A stretch of 64,000 bases of DNA from Aspidiotus rigidus. Its lineage: Eukaryota; Arthropoda; Insecta; Hemiptera; Diaspididae. The notes below the pieces were generated by a model. It worked only from the letters and a program-made list of their open reading frames with translations, had not been told where the DNA came from and did no database searches. Location of the stretch: contig JAVHKY010000015.1 of the NCBI GenBank assembly GCA_035079385.1, positions 434,001 to 498,000 of the forward strand. Reading direction: 5' to 3'. Shown here one piece after another: positions 34,478 through 47,029 of this stretch. Position 1 is the stretch's first letter. Every line of letters begins with the position of its first letter. The position numbers and the translations under genes were made by a program.

Positions 34478-35385
34478 GAACTTCACCTTCCCCAAGCATG
34501 TTAAAGAAGTTAGGAGTGTCATCAACGAGTGTGAGGCTATTATCAAAACTCCAGCTATGAAAAAAGCCCTCCTTGTTCCCAACCCCTCACACCACCCCTC
34601 CTTTACGGGTTGCCTAAAGTGCATAAGAATAATACTCCGGTGTGACCCGTGGTCTCAATAATTTCCTCTCCTATCTCCTTGCTACATTCCTGGACCGATG
34701 GCTTGAACGTTGCATTGATTTTCAATCTCCTCATTCGGTCTCGAAATCGGCCTCTTTAATTGGCGTCCTGAAGGGTGTAAGTCTTCCCCTGGGAACGACC
34801 ACCAGCTCGTTCAATATTGTTGGTCTGTTCCCGAATATTCCTAAGGCTGCTACTATTCAGCGTATGGGTGAGCTACTGGTCAAGGACAACATTCCTCACT
34901 TTGAACTTCAAGAATTTTTCGGTCTCTTAAATACTTGCTGGTCCCCTAACTACTATAAATTCGAAGGCAAATTTTTCGAGTCCCTTGATGAAGTAGGGAT
35001 CCCTATTAAATCACCTTTAGGCTCTCTCATCTCCGAAATTTTCATGTCTAAATTTGAACTTGACCCCTTTTTCCTCGAACTAGGTGTTACTCAATCATAT
35101 TTACTATTGGCACGTGTATGTAGATGACTGGTCCTCCAGATCTCCTTGGTAAGTTTTTGAAGTATCTCAATTCCTGGTACCCTTCCATAAAATTTACTTT
35201 GAGAATAGGGGTATCTTCCATTAACTTTTTGGATTTATTGATCTCTATAATAGACGGTATCCATGAGTTTGGAATATACAGGAAAGATACTACGACCAAT
35301 ATTTTAGTCCACAGAGGTTCGTTCTGTCATGTTGCTCATAAGATGGCTGCTTCTAATAGGCTAATTCACAGACTGACTCGTATTC
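34478..35385 (+). mobile_element. Penelope-like element A, left part: RT, degraded
   Basis: This RT remnant has SLPLGTTTSSFNIVGLFPNI, FFGLLNTCWSPNYYKFEGKF and PIKSPLGSLISEIFMSKFEL. The region of the FVDD-type catalytic motif is damaged by a deletion near 35110-35130. Beyond it come FLKYLNSWYPSIKFTL and DGIHEFGIYRKDTTT. It is interrupted at 35385 by a nested Penelope-like insertion and resumes at 36838. Confidence 0.85.
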
Positions 35386-36837
35386 ATAGAATTGATTCGG
35401 TTCTCCAAGTTATGACCAAAGACATCGGACGACGACATACTCAAAGGAGTAAAACAGACGGAGTAATTTAATTAAAGCCACAGAAATACAAAATACACCG
35501 GAGCGCTTTCGATTAAAGAACCATAGTCAACGGGTGACATGAAAGCAACTGAACCAACACCGGCCGGCAACAGCGAGTGATGAGTTGAATCTCTTGGAAA
35601 AGGGCTTAAAATTCGGGTTACTCCCTCTTAATAATGCTGACACTTTGGCCAATGTCGTTGCGGACCTCAAAATTAAAATTGGGCCTGAGGTCAATACTCA
35701 GAAAGCTTGTGCTGCCTTTGTTCGTCATACCCCCCTCCCTCGGATAGATGATCTTGCTTTGGAGGTGATTAAGAGGATTAAGAGGAAGGTTAGGGAGGAG
35801 GGCTTAACCATTACTAAGGCTGATAAAGGGAATGCCATTGTAGTTATGGAGAAGTCCTCTTATGTCTCCAAGGTCTATGACGTTCTCGACCAGCGTGGCG
35901 CCAAGGTAAATGTGGATTTTAACTTTCCAAATCACGTTAAAGAAGTTGGACGTGTTATAAACAATATTATCAAAACCCCTTTCGCTTAAAAGATTTCTCC
36001 TTGAGCCCAACCCTGGGCCGCCTTTATTGCACGGGCTGCCTAAGGTTCATAAGAAGGACACTCTGATGCGGCCGGTCGTTCCCTTTGTGTCTTCCCCCAC
36101 GTACTTCTTGGCAAAATTTTTGGACCGTTGGTTTAAATCTAGAGTTGAGTCATCCTACTGTGTGACGAATTCGGTCTCTCTGGCTGATAAGCTTAAAGAT
36201 GACATTCTTCCGAATGATTCTACCCTATGCTCTTTTGATGTAGTCGGCTTATTTTCGAGTATCCCTAGAGCTACTGCCATGCAGCATATGGGAGACCTCT
36301 TGGTGCAATCTAATATCTGTCACGAAGAACTGGCAGAATTTTTCAATTTACTCAATATTTGTTGGTCTCCCAATTTTTGCAAATTTGAAGGGAAATTTTT
36401 CGAATTTCCACAGGAGGTAGGTATCCCTATTGGCTCTCCTCTGGGTTCCCTCATTTCGGAGGTTTTCATGTCTAAATTTGAGCTCGATCTTTTTCCCTCT
36501 GGTCAGAGGCTTTTGGGTCATATACATGTAAGAATATGCTGCTGCATATTCTTGCACGCTGGCACTCGCAGACAAAATAGGTAGTCGTAGTTGTTATAAG
36601 AGATTAGAATAGAGATAGCGAGTGTCAGTTAATTCACGTTTTGTACGTGTAGTTAAGATATCGTTCAATAGAGACTCGGTAGCAGGAAAGACGAAGGTCT
36701 TCGGATCAATAGAGACCTGTTGCCGAGAAAGACGAAGTGGTTCTTTAATCGAAAGCGCTCCGGTGTATTTTGTATTCCTGTGGCTTTAATTAAATTACTC
36801 CGTCCGTTTTACTCCTTTGAGTACGTCGTCGTCTGAT
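35386..36837 (+). mobile_element. Nested Penelope-like element B with inverted pLTRs
   Basis: This insertion of about 1.45 kb is bounded by inverted pLTR copies (about 35425-35527 and 36738-36832) that share gctttcgattaaagaacca and its complement. Inside, 35585-36520 encodes an RT with ITKADKGNAIVVMEKSSY, LHGLPKVHKKDTLMRPVV, CSFDVVGLFSSIP and GSPLGSLISEVFMSKFEL. The catalytic FVDD part and the endonuclease are absent. The target duplication gactcgtattc (35375-35385) is matched by gactcatattc (36838-36848). Confidence 0.82.
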
Positions 36838-37650
36838 GACTCATATTCCTTTGAGTCAGGCTGCCTTCAAGAAAGAATTACTCACATTAAAACGCCTGGC
36901 TAGGGTGAATGGCGTCAATGTCGACGTTGACGTGATGGTTCGGAGGAAGCTTACAAGGAGCATCCTTAATTCCACCACCTCCCTCCCTCGAGATACAATC
37001 CGTGATCGTCGTATGCGGTTGATCAGTCTCCCTTTCTTGGGGAAGTTTTCCCACCAATTGGGTCGGGCCCCCGCCCGTTTGGTTTCAGACCAGCTTTTTA
37101 CAACCCTACAACTGTTGAAGAATTGTTTGTGAGGCTGAAGTGCCCCATACACGCTCATCAGAGGAGCGGTGTTTATAAGATGGAATGCGCAGGGATTGTG
37201 GAGCCAGCCGCCAGATGGAGGTGACAGCAACTGAGCACTTGAAGTCTTGGAATAAGAGACACTCGGGAGAATCAGCTTTTGCTGATCATTTAATAAACAG
37301 GGGACACGTTTTGCGTGAGAGATCGGAAAGGCTCCTCCACAAGGAGAATTCCTGCCGTAAACGTTTTGCCCTCGAACACATAGAGATAATGCGTCACCTC
37401 AACACTGATGGCGTTAATGTACTCAACTCGTCCATTCCGGAAGATGGGCTGGCCGAACTTGTTTATGATTCCCTCTGCGACTTCTCAATATCTTGTTTCT
37501 CTCCTCTGTCTTGTCAGTTGTTTTCATTCCAGTCCCGAAGATGGTTTGCTAACCGAAAACGCTCGACGTTTTAATTTTTCTGTGTTTTTTCTACTCTCCC
37601 GTTTGAGTATTCTTATTTTCGCTATTATGGATAACCGTAACTTAGAAGAA
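36838..37650 (+). mobile_element. Penelope-like element A, right part: endonuclease end and pLTR
   Basis: The continuation of element A encodes LTLKRLARVNGVNVDVDVMV and DRRMRLISLPFLGKFSHQL. After frameshifts comes the GIY-YIG domain remnant with SGVYKMEC-like and TEHLKSWNKRHSGESAFADH words and SIPEDGLAELVYD. The pLTR follows with ccgaaaacgctcgacg at about 37553. The tail attatggataaccgtaac matches the ends of other copies. Confidence 0.82.
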
Positions 37651-37654
37651 CGTA

Positions 37655-37915
37655 TTCGTTTAAATGATCCTTCTTTTTGCTTCTCTCGGCCCTCCTAGGT
37701 TCTTCATCAGGCGACTCAGGTATCCATCTACCCTGCCCCTCTTTTCCGCTGCCATCAGGAAATGCTGCCTGAAGCTCAGCTTTGAGTCCTACCAGATGAC
37801 CAGGTACTTCATTCGCTTCTTGGTTTCTATTTCCACACCTTGTAGTCGAAAGGTGGGTGGACTGAACTTCTGACGTGTCGTGAATAAAATGGACTCTGTC
37901 TTACCAAGTACAAGT
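37655..37915 (-). mobile_element. R1-clade-like non-LTR fragment (RT thumb)
   Basis: The minus strand reads KTESILFTTRQKFSPPTFRL, then VEIETKKRMKYLVIW, SKLSFRQHFLMAAEKRGR and LSRLMKN. These are the post-catalytic RT motifs of R1-clade elements. The same part occurs at about 27840-28050. It is wedged between two Penelope-like pieces. Confidence 0.75.
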
Positions 37916-38520
37916 TCGTTTGGCTTCAGACCAGTGTTTTACAACCCTACCACTGTTAAAGGGTTGTTTGTGAGGCTGAAGGACCCATACCCATTGCTGA
38001 GAGGACCATTTGATGAGAGGATAAGATGGAATGTAGGGATTGTGGAGGCTTTTATATTGATGAGAGCGGCCGCCAAATGAAGGTTAGAGTAGCTGAGCAC
38101 CTGAAGTCTTGGAATAAGGGAAACTTAGGGGAATCAGCATTTGCTGATCATTTAATCGATAGTGGCCATAGCTTCCGTGAGGGATCAGAAAGGCTCCTCC
38201 ATAAGGAGAACTCCTACCGTAAACGCATCGCCCTCGAGCACATAGAGATAACGCGTCATCTTAACATCGATGGCATCACTGTACTTAACTCGTACATTCC
38301 GGAAGATGGCCTGATTAAACTGGTTTATGATTCACACCGCGATTTCTCGTTTAGCTAATCTCAATACCTTGTCTCCTCTCCCTTCTCCGTTCGTCAGTTG
38401 CTTTCATGTCAGTCCTGAAGATGGTTTATTAACCGAAAACGCTCGTCGTTTTAATTTTTTCTGCGGCTTGTATTGTTTACTCTCCCTTCGGAGTATTCTT
38501 TATGGATAACCATAACTTAT
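37916..38520 (+). mobile_element. Penelope-like element fragment: GIY-YIG endonuclease and pLTR
   Basis: The GIY-YIG-type domain has ECRDCGGFYIDESGRQMKVR, then VAEHLKSWNKGNLGESAFAD, HSFREGSERLLHKENSYRKR and NSYIPEDGLIKLVYDSHRD. The YIG glycine position reads D (FYIDES), a likely inactivating change. pLTR words cctgaagatggtttatta and ccgaaaacgctcgtcg follow at 38413-38450. Confidence 0.82.
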
Positions 38521-38524
38521 AAGA

Positions 38525-39490
38525 ACGTATTCTTTTAATTTCAAGTTCCACACAGTCATTGGCTTGGAAATGGTGTAGGCGTTGGTCCTCATATTTTGTA
38601 CCTTAAGGGTGTGGGATAATTTACAAAATAGTTCGCTTTCAAACTGTTCACCTTCAATTCTCGTGAGAATAGCAATTTCTCGTAAACACTTCAGCAATAT
38701 TTTCTGTTGTGATGCTCGATGTCGGAATAACCTCCGGCCTTTTGATAGAGCGATCTATAACGATATATGAGCAGTTGTGTACGATAGAAGTCTCACGATG
38801 TATTCAAACCGATCATACTCCGTAAAATTTTCTAAGGGACTCCTTGTGTGACGGGATATTTTTACTCATTGGTATGAAACGCATAATTTTGTTCCAGTTG
38901 TTGCTTTATTGATGCCTGTCAATGTTTTGTGACATCTTTGACGGTGGTCCGGTAACAAGTGTGTGATCTAGAGTGTGTATGTTTTCAAAAACTGTTTTTC
39001 GGTGAGAGGGTGTAAATTATGGTCGACTTGAGTCAGTTAATAGATCGCAATAAATGAGGTGCTCAGTTTACGGGATTTTCTTGGGTACAAACTGAAGACT
39101 TGATTTTCAACAGGAAACCTGTACTATGGTTTTTTTCTGAGAAATTTGCCGTGCGTCGTCAGGTGGAAAACTGTAACGTGGCATTTTCGTCTCCTATGAG
39201 TTTTACTAGCTACACCTGCAGAGATCGCATCGAACCTTTTTTTTGTACGTTCTCTACGGGAGACTTGAACGTGTAACGATACCAGACTTCATTCTCTTAT
39301 GCCAAATTAAGGGACCATTTTTTGTGCGGGCTATCGACGATGATCAGACCACGAATTTCGTCCTGGTTGTATTGTAAAAATTGTTATTCACTATAACGAA
39401 TCGATATTATATATTTTTTGTTGGCAATCTCAGCGGAGTCGTGAGCTCGTGTTTATTGTACTCGTATTTCGCACGACACCAGAAAATAAT
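38525..39490. other. Unassigned sequence
   Basis: No gene or repeat family recognised. Open frames are short. It separates a Penelope-like fragment from the 3' tail of a non-LTR element. Confidence 0.35.
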
Positions 39491-39494
39491 AAAA

Positions 39495-40893
39495 GACCAC
39501 ATCATCATCATTATATCGGTTTATAACTTCTACCCCGTCTTCCGATTTTCAGTCTCCATTTTCCTCTGTTATTCCATAGATCGTGAGGTATATCGCGTCT
39601 TTCCATTCGATCCAATTTTTCCGCGGTCTTCCTCTTCTTCAGCGTCCTGTAGGGGTCCATTTCAGTACCTTTTTTGGTAACCGGTCGTCCTCCATCCTCT
39701 GTAGATGGCCATACCACACCAACTGTTTTGTCTGAATATCTTCCACAAGCGTATGCTCGACCTTCATAACTTCTCTTATTCTTATATTTCGAATCCGTTC
39801 CTTGATTTTCCCGTGGCTCCTCTCCAAAAGTCCCTTTCCGTTGCTGCAATGAGTTTTTCTGTTTTCTTAGTTAAGGGCCAGATTTCGCTACCGTATGTTA
39901 CTATGCTCTTCACTATAGCGTTGTATATATGTTTTTTATTTTCTTTTGCGATAGTCTGGTCCCATACGATTCCGTTCATCAGCCTTATTGCTTTTCTCCC
40001 TTGTATATTCCGGTCTCTAATGGCTTTTTCAAGCGAGCCGTTTTCAGTCAGTGGGACTCCTAGGTACTTGTACACTCGACAGCTTTGAATCTCCTCTCCG
40101 TTCTCCAATTCCATACTTTGCGATTCATCTCCTATGCACATATTTTCCATTTTTTTAATATTCACCTCTAGGCCCCATTTACTATATTCTTCGATTAATT
40201 TCCGCGCCATATACTCTAAGTCCTCTCGGTCTTGGGCCAACACTCCTTGGTCGTCAGCAAAGCGTAGTGTATATAAGGTGGTTCCATCATTCAATGGTAT
40301 TCCCATTCCTCCGCATTTCTTTTTCCAATTTTTCAACGCCTGTTCTAAATATATTTTGAATAGAGTGGGTGATACACAACATCCTTGTTTTAGTCCTTTT
40401 GTCACCTTAAAACCTTTTGATATTTCATCTTTCATTTTTATTTGTGTGATGGTATTGTTGTAAAGGTTTCTGGAAGCTTTTATCAAGGTGGCACTAATAT
40501 TTGTTAGTTGTAATGCTTCCCATAGTTTGTTTAGTGGGACACTATCGTATGCTTTCTGGAGATCTACATATAGTAAGTGTGTATCCTGGTTGACCGCTCT
40601 TCTTTTCTCGACAACTTGCGTTATTGTATACAGGTGGTTGATAGTAGACCTTCCCGCTCTGAAGCCGGCCTGGTTCTCCGCTTCCATCTCTTTGTATTCT
40701 TCTTCTATTTTTTTCTTCAAGATTTTCCCGTATATTCTGCTAACAGTGCTGGTAACTGATATTCCTCGATAATTTCCACAATCTTCCTTATTACCCTTTT
40801 TGTGTATTGTCGATATCCATGATTCCTTCCATGACTTTGGGACTTCTTCTCCATTTATGCACTTTTCGAATAGTTTTTTCAGTTGTCGATATA
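39495..40893 (-). mobile_element. 5'-truncated non-LTR retrotransposon with RT and tail domain
   Basis: About 365 codons of RT read FEKCINGEEVPKSWKESWIS, NYRGISVTSTVSRIYGKIL, NQAGFRAGRSTINHLYTITQ, LYVDLQKAYDSVPLNKLW, GLKQGCCVSPTLF and the catalytic FADD box (LRFADDQGVLAQ). A frameshift near 39800 leads to the tail QLVWYGHLQRMEDDRLPKKV and GRRKRGRPRKNW. The 3' end runs into an ATG/ATGATG microsatellite-like tail. The endonuclease is missing. The element abuts the 3' end of a Penelope-like copy, and the open frame runs through the junction. Confidence 0.88.
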
Positions 40894-43490
40894 ATAAAAC
40901 GTGAAAGACGAATACTCCGACGTGGAGTAAAATATGCAAACCGCAGAAAATTAAAAGACGACGAGCGCTTTCGGTTAAAGAACCATCTTCAAGCCTGAAA
41001 TGAAAGCACCTGACGAACAAAAGAGAAGAACGAGGTATTAAGATCGTCCAAACGAGAAATCACGGTGTGAGTCATAAACCAGTTCGATCAGGCCATCTTC
41101 CGGGATGTACGAATTGAGTACAGTGATACCGTCAGTGTTGAGATGACGAATTATCTCTATATTCTCGAGGGCGATACGCTTACGGTAGGAATTCTCCTTA
41201 TGGAGGAGCTTTTCGGATCCCTCGCGGAAGCTGTGGCCACTGTTTATTAAGTGATCGGCGAAAGCTGACTCCCCAAAGTGTCCCTTCTTCCAAGACGTCA
41301 AGCGCTCAGCTACTCTAACTTTCATTTGGCGGCTGGTCTCACCACTATAAAAGCCTCCACAATCCTCACACTCCAACTTATACACACCACTCCTCTCATC
41401 AATGGGTATGGGGTCCTTCAGTCTCACAAACAACCTCTTGACTGTGGTAGGGTTGTAAAACGCGAGTCTGAAGCTAAACGGGCGAAGGGCCCGACCCAAT
41501 TGCGAGGAGAACTTCCCCAGGAAAGGGAGACTGATCCATCGCAAACGGCGATCACGGATCGTGTCTCGGAGGAGGGAGGTGGTGGAATCCAGGAGGCTCC
41601 TTGTAACTTTCCTCCGAACCATCACGTCAACGTCGACATTGACCCCATTCACTCTAGCCAGGTATTTTATTGTGAGTACTTCTTTCTTAAAAGCAGACTG
41701 ACTCTACGGAATACGAGTCAGTCTGTGAACTAGGCTATGAAAAGCAGCCATCTTGTGAGCGACAGGACCGAACGAACCACCGTGGACTAAAACATCGGTC
41801 GTAGTATCTTTCCTGTAAATTCCAAACTCATGGATACCGTCTATAATAGAGATCGATAAATCCAAAAAGTTAATGGAAAATACCCCTATTTCCAACGTAA
41901 ATTTGATGGAAGGGTACCAGGAATTGAGATAACTCAGAAACTCACCAAGGAGATCTGGGTGACCAGTCCAGGTACATAGAACGTCATCAACGTACCTGTG
42001 CCAATAGTGAATATGATTGAGTAACACCTGGTTCGAGGAAAACAGGTCAAGTTCAAACTTAGACATGAAAACTTCGGAGATAAGAGAGCCTAAAGGTGAT
42101 CCAATAGGGATCCCTACTTCATCAGGGAACTAGAAAAATTTCCCTTCAAATTTACAGTAGTTGGGGGACCAGCAAGTATTTAGAAGATCGAAGAATTCGT
42201 GAAGCTCATTATGAGGAATGTTGGCTTTGACAAGTAGCTCACCCATACGCTGGATAGTAGCAGCCTTAGGAATATTCGGGAACAAACCAACAACATCAAA
42301 CGAGCAGATGGTCGTTCCCGGAGGAAGACTTATACCCTTCAGGACATCAGTTAAAGAGGCGGAATTCAAAACCGAATGAGGAGATTCAAAATCAATGCGA
42401 TTTTTGAACCATCGGTCAAGGAATTTGGCAAGGAGGTAGGTAGGAGAGGAGACGAACGAAACAACGGGTCGCATTGGGGTATTGTTCTTATGCACTTTGG
42501 GCAGCCCGTAGAGGAGGGGAGGGGGTGTGGGGTTAGGAACAAGGAGGGCTTTTTTCAGAGCAGGAGTCTTGATAGTAGCCTCACTCCTGTTGATGACACT
42601 CCTAACTTCTTTGACGTGCTTCGGGAAGCTGAAATCCTCGCTCTCATTAGCACCACACTGCTGGAGGACCTCGTGGACCTTGGAAGAATAGGAGGATTTC
42701 TCCATCACCACAACAGCATTTCCCTTGTCCGCCTTAGTGACGATTAAATCTCCCTCTTTAATCTTCCTCTTTAAACCTTGAATCACTCCTTCCAATTTAT
42801 TACTCATGCGGGGCAGGGGGTTATTGCGGACTATCTCGGCACAAACTTTCTGGGTATTAAAACCAAGACGAATCTCAACCGCAAGATCCGCAACAACATT
42901 CACCAAGGTTTCATCCTTCCTGGGGGGTTGTAAACAGAATTTCAAACCTTTCTCAAGGAGGGATGTTTCGTCACTATTGAACACTACCTGACTATTATTT
43001 ATGAGGGCGGATGGAATTTATGAACGACAACACCATCACTCACCCCCTCCTCAACCACATCCTCATTAACCGTCATTAGGGAGGACAGCTTCTTATTTTT
43101 CCTCTACTTCAACTTCGCCTCAAACTTCCGACACTTTTCATTGACGTCCCGCATAAAGTAATCAAACTCAAGGGGGGGGGGAGCATGCCGGAGAGTCTCG
43201 AATGGACCAAAAGGTTAAATCTGGTCGTGATATTAAATTTACCATACCATCTTCGCAACTCTGTTCTGATCCACTTCTCCCTCATATAATTTTCCAGTTT
43301 CTTAGTCGTAACCTTACAATCGGAATAAAACCGGAATTTAACGAACTTAGGTCTCACATGCAACACTAAACACCGACGACGAAACCAAATATGAGAGGAA
43401 AACGAAGCGCGTTGCTTCCGAAATTTCAGAAAAAGGAACTGTAAATACGCCGCAGAAGCGTTCTCAATTAAACGAATCCGTTTTTCTGAA
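40894..43490 (-). mobile_element. Penelope-like element C, most complete copy in window
   Basis: The minus strand encodes a product of about 775 codons. The N-terminus is VRPKFVKFRFYSDCKVTTKK (from 43366), then LIVTKADKGNAVVVMEKSSY, LYGLPKVHKNNTPMRPVVSF, CSFDVVGLFPNIPK, GSPLGSLISEVFMSKFEL and the catalytic HRYVDDVL. The GIY-YIG domain is at 41430-41060 (SGVYKLECEDCGGFYSGETS). Visible lesions are a stop near 42131 and another near 41714, both in frame, plus upstream frameshifts near 43180 (in a G-run) and 43000 and a stop near 43090. The pLTR lies at 40900-41030. Confidence 0.92.
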
Positions 43491-43494
43491 ATTT

Positions 43495-45770
43495 TCTATT
43501 TTTCATTGATTTACATGCTTCCTTTACTTCATTCAGGCTAATTCTTATTGGAGATGCAGTGATTCTCGTATTATGACCAGCCGCTTGCGACGCGCCGAAG
43601 GCGCGTGTAGCGGCTAGGCCTGCGGCGTCCACACTGACTCGCACTTTTCGCTCGATAAGGCAGGCTCGCGCTTCGCGCTCGCTGAACTCGATAACGGGCT
43701 CATGCTTTGCACTCGCCTTCAACGCAGTCGACTTCCTAAGAGCTTGTAACGTTTGAACTTTCAACAGTCATATACACATATATTCCCATCACAGTACACA
43801 CGCACGGCTCAAAAACTGAAGCAACAAACCGCTTGCTGTTATAGTCAATTTTGTCCTACTCTGCCAGGAGCAAGATTTTAGTTTCCGACTAACAAAAGTA
43901 TTCTTTTTCGGTATTTTTCGCAGGATTTATGGCCCTTATACTTCAGTGTACAAATCCCTCACTTGAAACCCTATTAAATCCCATTACGGCCTTATCTAAT
44001 CACTTCCTTCTATAATGAAGCGCATTTTAACCGATCAATATTAAATACTTTTCAGTATGTACCTGATCAAGGATCGGAGGGAGGGGGGAGAAATTTAATT
44101 TTTTTTTCTTCTTTCTTACATGTACATGCCTTCAATATTAAATTAATCGCAAAATTAATAGAGAATTCATAACACATTATTATTTATTATTTTTTGTAAT
44201 CGCGATCGATGATTGTAAGTTTTGTATCCATCAGCGACTGCTGTCTACAATGTACGTACAATATATTTTTTTTTTCACTTTGACTTTTGAAAGAGGATTT
44301 ATTTTGAGGCCAGTCTTGGATGTCGAATAAGAAGGGAAAAAAAGAAGGAAGATTGTAGTTAACCCATGCAGCCTCTACATCGGCAATTTCCGTCTGTATA
44401 ATCCTCAGTTTCCAATGTCCTAAGAAAAAAACTTCGGCAATTGCTGTCCAAGTGTCCACAATATGCAGACCTATCTTTTTCTAAGATAATTGATGAAGTG
44501 GATGTCATCAGTTTCGAATATGGTAAAATAGATGGAAGGATAGACCTACAGATATCGTTCTTACATTGATTTATGTCATCCAGGTCAATTTTTTGATTAT
44601 TTCCGTTTTTCAGCGAAGTATTAAAGTTTTGATTTTTCTCATGACCTACCGATAATCATGAGCTAGCTCGATAATTAAAAGTGGTGCTGAAAAAAGAGGT
44701 GCCGCGTCATGGATTTAATATATGGGATATGCTACCCGAATAGTCCTTTATAATTGTGAAGCGAGTAAATATATTTCCGGGGTTGGACTAGTTTAGCATT
44801 TTTTTCTTTCTAAAGAGCAAAACATGTCATCAATGGGCAATAAAATCAGGAGAAAAATAAGAAAAAAAAAGCCGAGCTTTTCCTACCTCCCATGTATGAG
44901 TTAATTCTATCGCATGTTCTTTCTCAAGTCTCATTCTTTCTTTGCGTTATTTTTTTCCGCAATTTCGCCTGTGCTTCCCGATATTTTATTTTGTCTTTTG
45001 TGGTAAAAGACCACAAAAATAATAAATTCACAAAAAATTATTGAAAAATATACACGCTGAAACCTGCAGTATAAGGAAGCATTTTGATCGAAGATCGTCC
45101 ATATAATATAAAATCTATGCCGTGGCTGCACTGATTTCGCGGAGCAGATTTTTGTACTTCCTCGTACCAATACTTTGCTGTAAAACGGAAACAATCGAAA
45201 AATCGCTTGCAAATTACCTGAATCTTATAAAGCAACGTATAAACGATACCTTTAGACATAAGAAGGATACCTGCAGGCGAACCCTTCCATCTATTTTACC
45301 ATTACGGTTGTAACGAGGTAGCGTTTAGTCATATTCTTTTTTAAGAATAAATAAATGAAAAAAAAAGACCTGCGAACTACGGGGTGTCGTGTCCGTATTG
45401 TATTTTTCTTAGGACATTTGAAACTGACGACACTAACTTCAAATTCAACCATTGTCTAGACAGTAATAGCCGTAAAGATGAGACTGGGAAGTAGGGTGTC
45501 TACACAATTATGTATTTTTTTCTTAGGACATTTGAAACTGACAATTATTGTTTGTATATTGTATAGACGACAATTACCGGTATAGGTCAGGAGCACTTGG
45601 AAGAATTTCGACTCCCGATCCGTAATGTAATGTACGATAGAAGGGGGATCTTATAGTGTTTTAAGCATTGCATATCTGGCTCGTTGAAGGGTCTAAGCCA
45701 ATTGGTGTACGAACAATCGCATGTGTAGTTACTTGAAGGAGCTCGCTTGTTGCGGGTCATATCATGTATT
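43495..45770. other. Intergenic region without recognised gene
   Basis: A GC-rich patch with repeated cgcg-type palindromes lies at about 43570-43710. A minus-strand frame at 44459-44187 (90 codons, containing AAWVNYNLPSFFPFLFDIQD) looks moderately protein-like but is unidentified. At 45390-45560 a block with tcttaggacatttgaaactg is duplicated. Confidence 0.4.
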
Positions 45771-45774
45771 ATTT

Positions 45775-46448
45775 TTCAACCCTTAGAACAGGTTCACTGC
45801 GTTCCTCGTTTAACGTCGTAAAGGAAGCCGTCGTTTTCCTCCAAAATTGACTGAAATTCTTCATCTTTTTGTTAATTGATTGCCATCTGCGTGTAGTCAA
45901 TTGTATTTGCCGTGCGGAAAGCTTCAATTCGCGTAAGTGTATCAGCAGGGATATTCTCTGACCCAGTGACGTGCTGTTAGATTGATGTTGTGAATTGCGA
46001 TATGTACTGTGGTTGTCGTTGTTGCTGTGGGGTAGCTTTGTCAAGCTTTTAATGGAAGGCGTATGTAAATGGCTTGTGGTCTGTATAGATTATGAAATGC
46101 CGACCTTCGTGTAGTGGGCGGAAATGTTTGACAGTTATACATACTGCTAGTTGTTCGCATTCTTATGTACTCCATCTTCGTTTAGCTTCTGAGAATTTTC
46201 TGGAGAAAGGGCGACACATTGCAGAGTTGAGTCATTGTAACGTTGCGCCAATGGCATGTTTGGATGCGTCCGTGGGGAGTATGAGCAGTAGCTGGTCATC
46301 GGGGTGAGCGAAAAGTGCTGTATTTGCATCTGTTTGATGGTTTCCGAAGCTTGCAGAGCTTCAGAATTCCACGTATATCATTTTTTGTGATGAGTTTGTA
46401 CACAGTTTGCTTAAGTCTCGGCCATTTGTTGAACATCTTGGCGGTAAA
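45775..46448 (-). mobile_element. Ty3/Gypsy pol remnant: RNase H and connection region
   Basis: Read on the minus strand, TDASKHAIGATL, FSRKFSEAKRRW and HFIIYTDHKPFTYAF are the RNase H motifs of Ty3/Gypsy elements. YISQFTTSI and HVTGSENIPADTLTRIEAF form the following connection block. Frames are broken by stops. The foldback element next to it separates this part from its own RT at 50389-50990. Confidence 0.82.
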
Positions 46449-47029
46449 AAGGCTCTAGCCGGGTAAGGGGGGAAAATGGCCTTGGTCGGAAAATGTTTCA
46501 AATGTTCGTCAAAATGTTGTCCCCAATGAGAAAACTCGGAATCCCAAAAATTGGACCCATCCGCTCACCCTTATGGGCTGCAGAGTCATTTTTAGACCTA
46601 TAATCCAAATGGCTGTATCTCAGGCAATAATGATCGCACAGCAATGTAACGGGGGTACATTTTAGTACATGTGAACGTTCATCCATGGTATTTAGTTTCT
46701 AGCAATAATAAAACTTCAAACTCGAATAAAAGAAAAATCGGGGGGAGGTACCTGGGAAAAATAATTCATTTGAAGCGCCGTACCCTCTACTACAACATAC
46801 ATGAGTATCATAGTCCTCGGTGAGGTGGAACATTCCCAAAAAAATCAATATTTAATGAATTTCTGTGATTTTTCCATGAATAGCGGGGTGAACTATGACT
46901 GCTACCGCAATAGACCGCGAGAAATCAATAGTCAATGTTCGAGGTGGAAAAATACGCACTCCTCCATGAGATGAAATGGGAATGTTGATAGATCAAAAAT
47001 ATATTTTTAGTATTTCGTTTATCGATTTG

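Noticed and set aside
41278..41733. Plus-strand 151-codon frame, also seen at 55159 and 58006
   Set aside because: It is the antisense shadow of the Penelope-like endonuclease region, which recurs wherever that element occurs.
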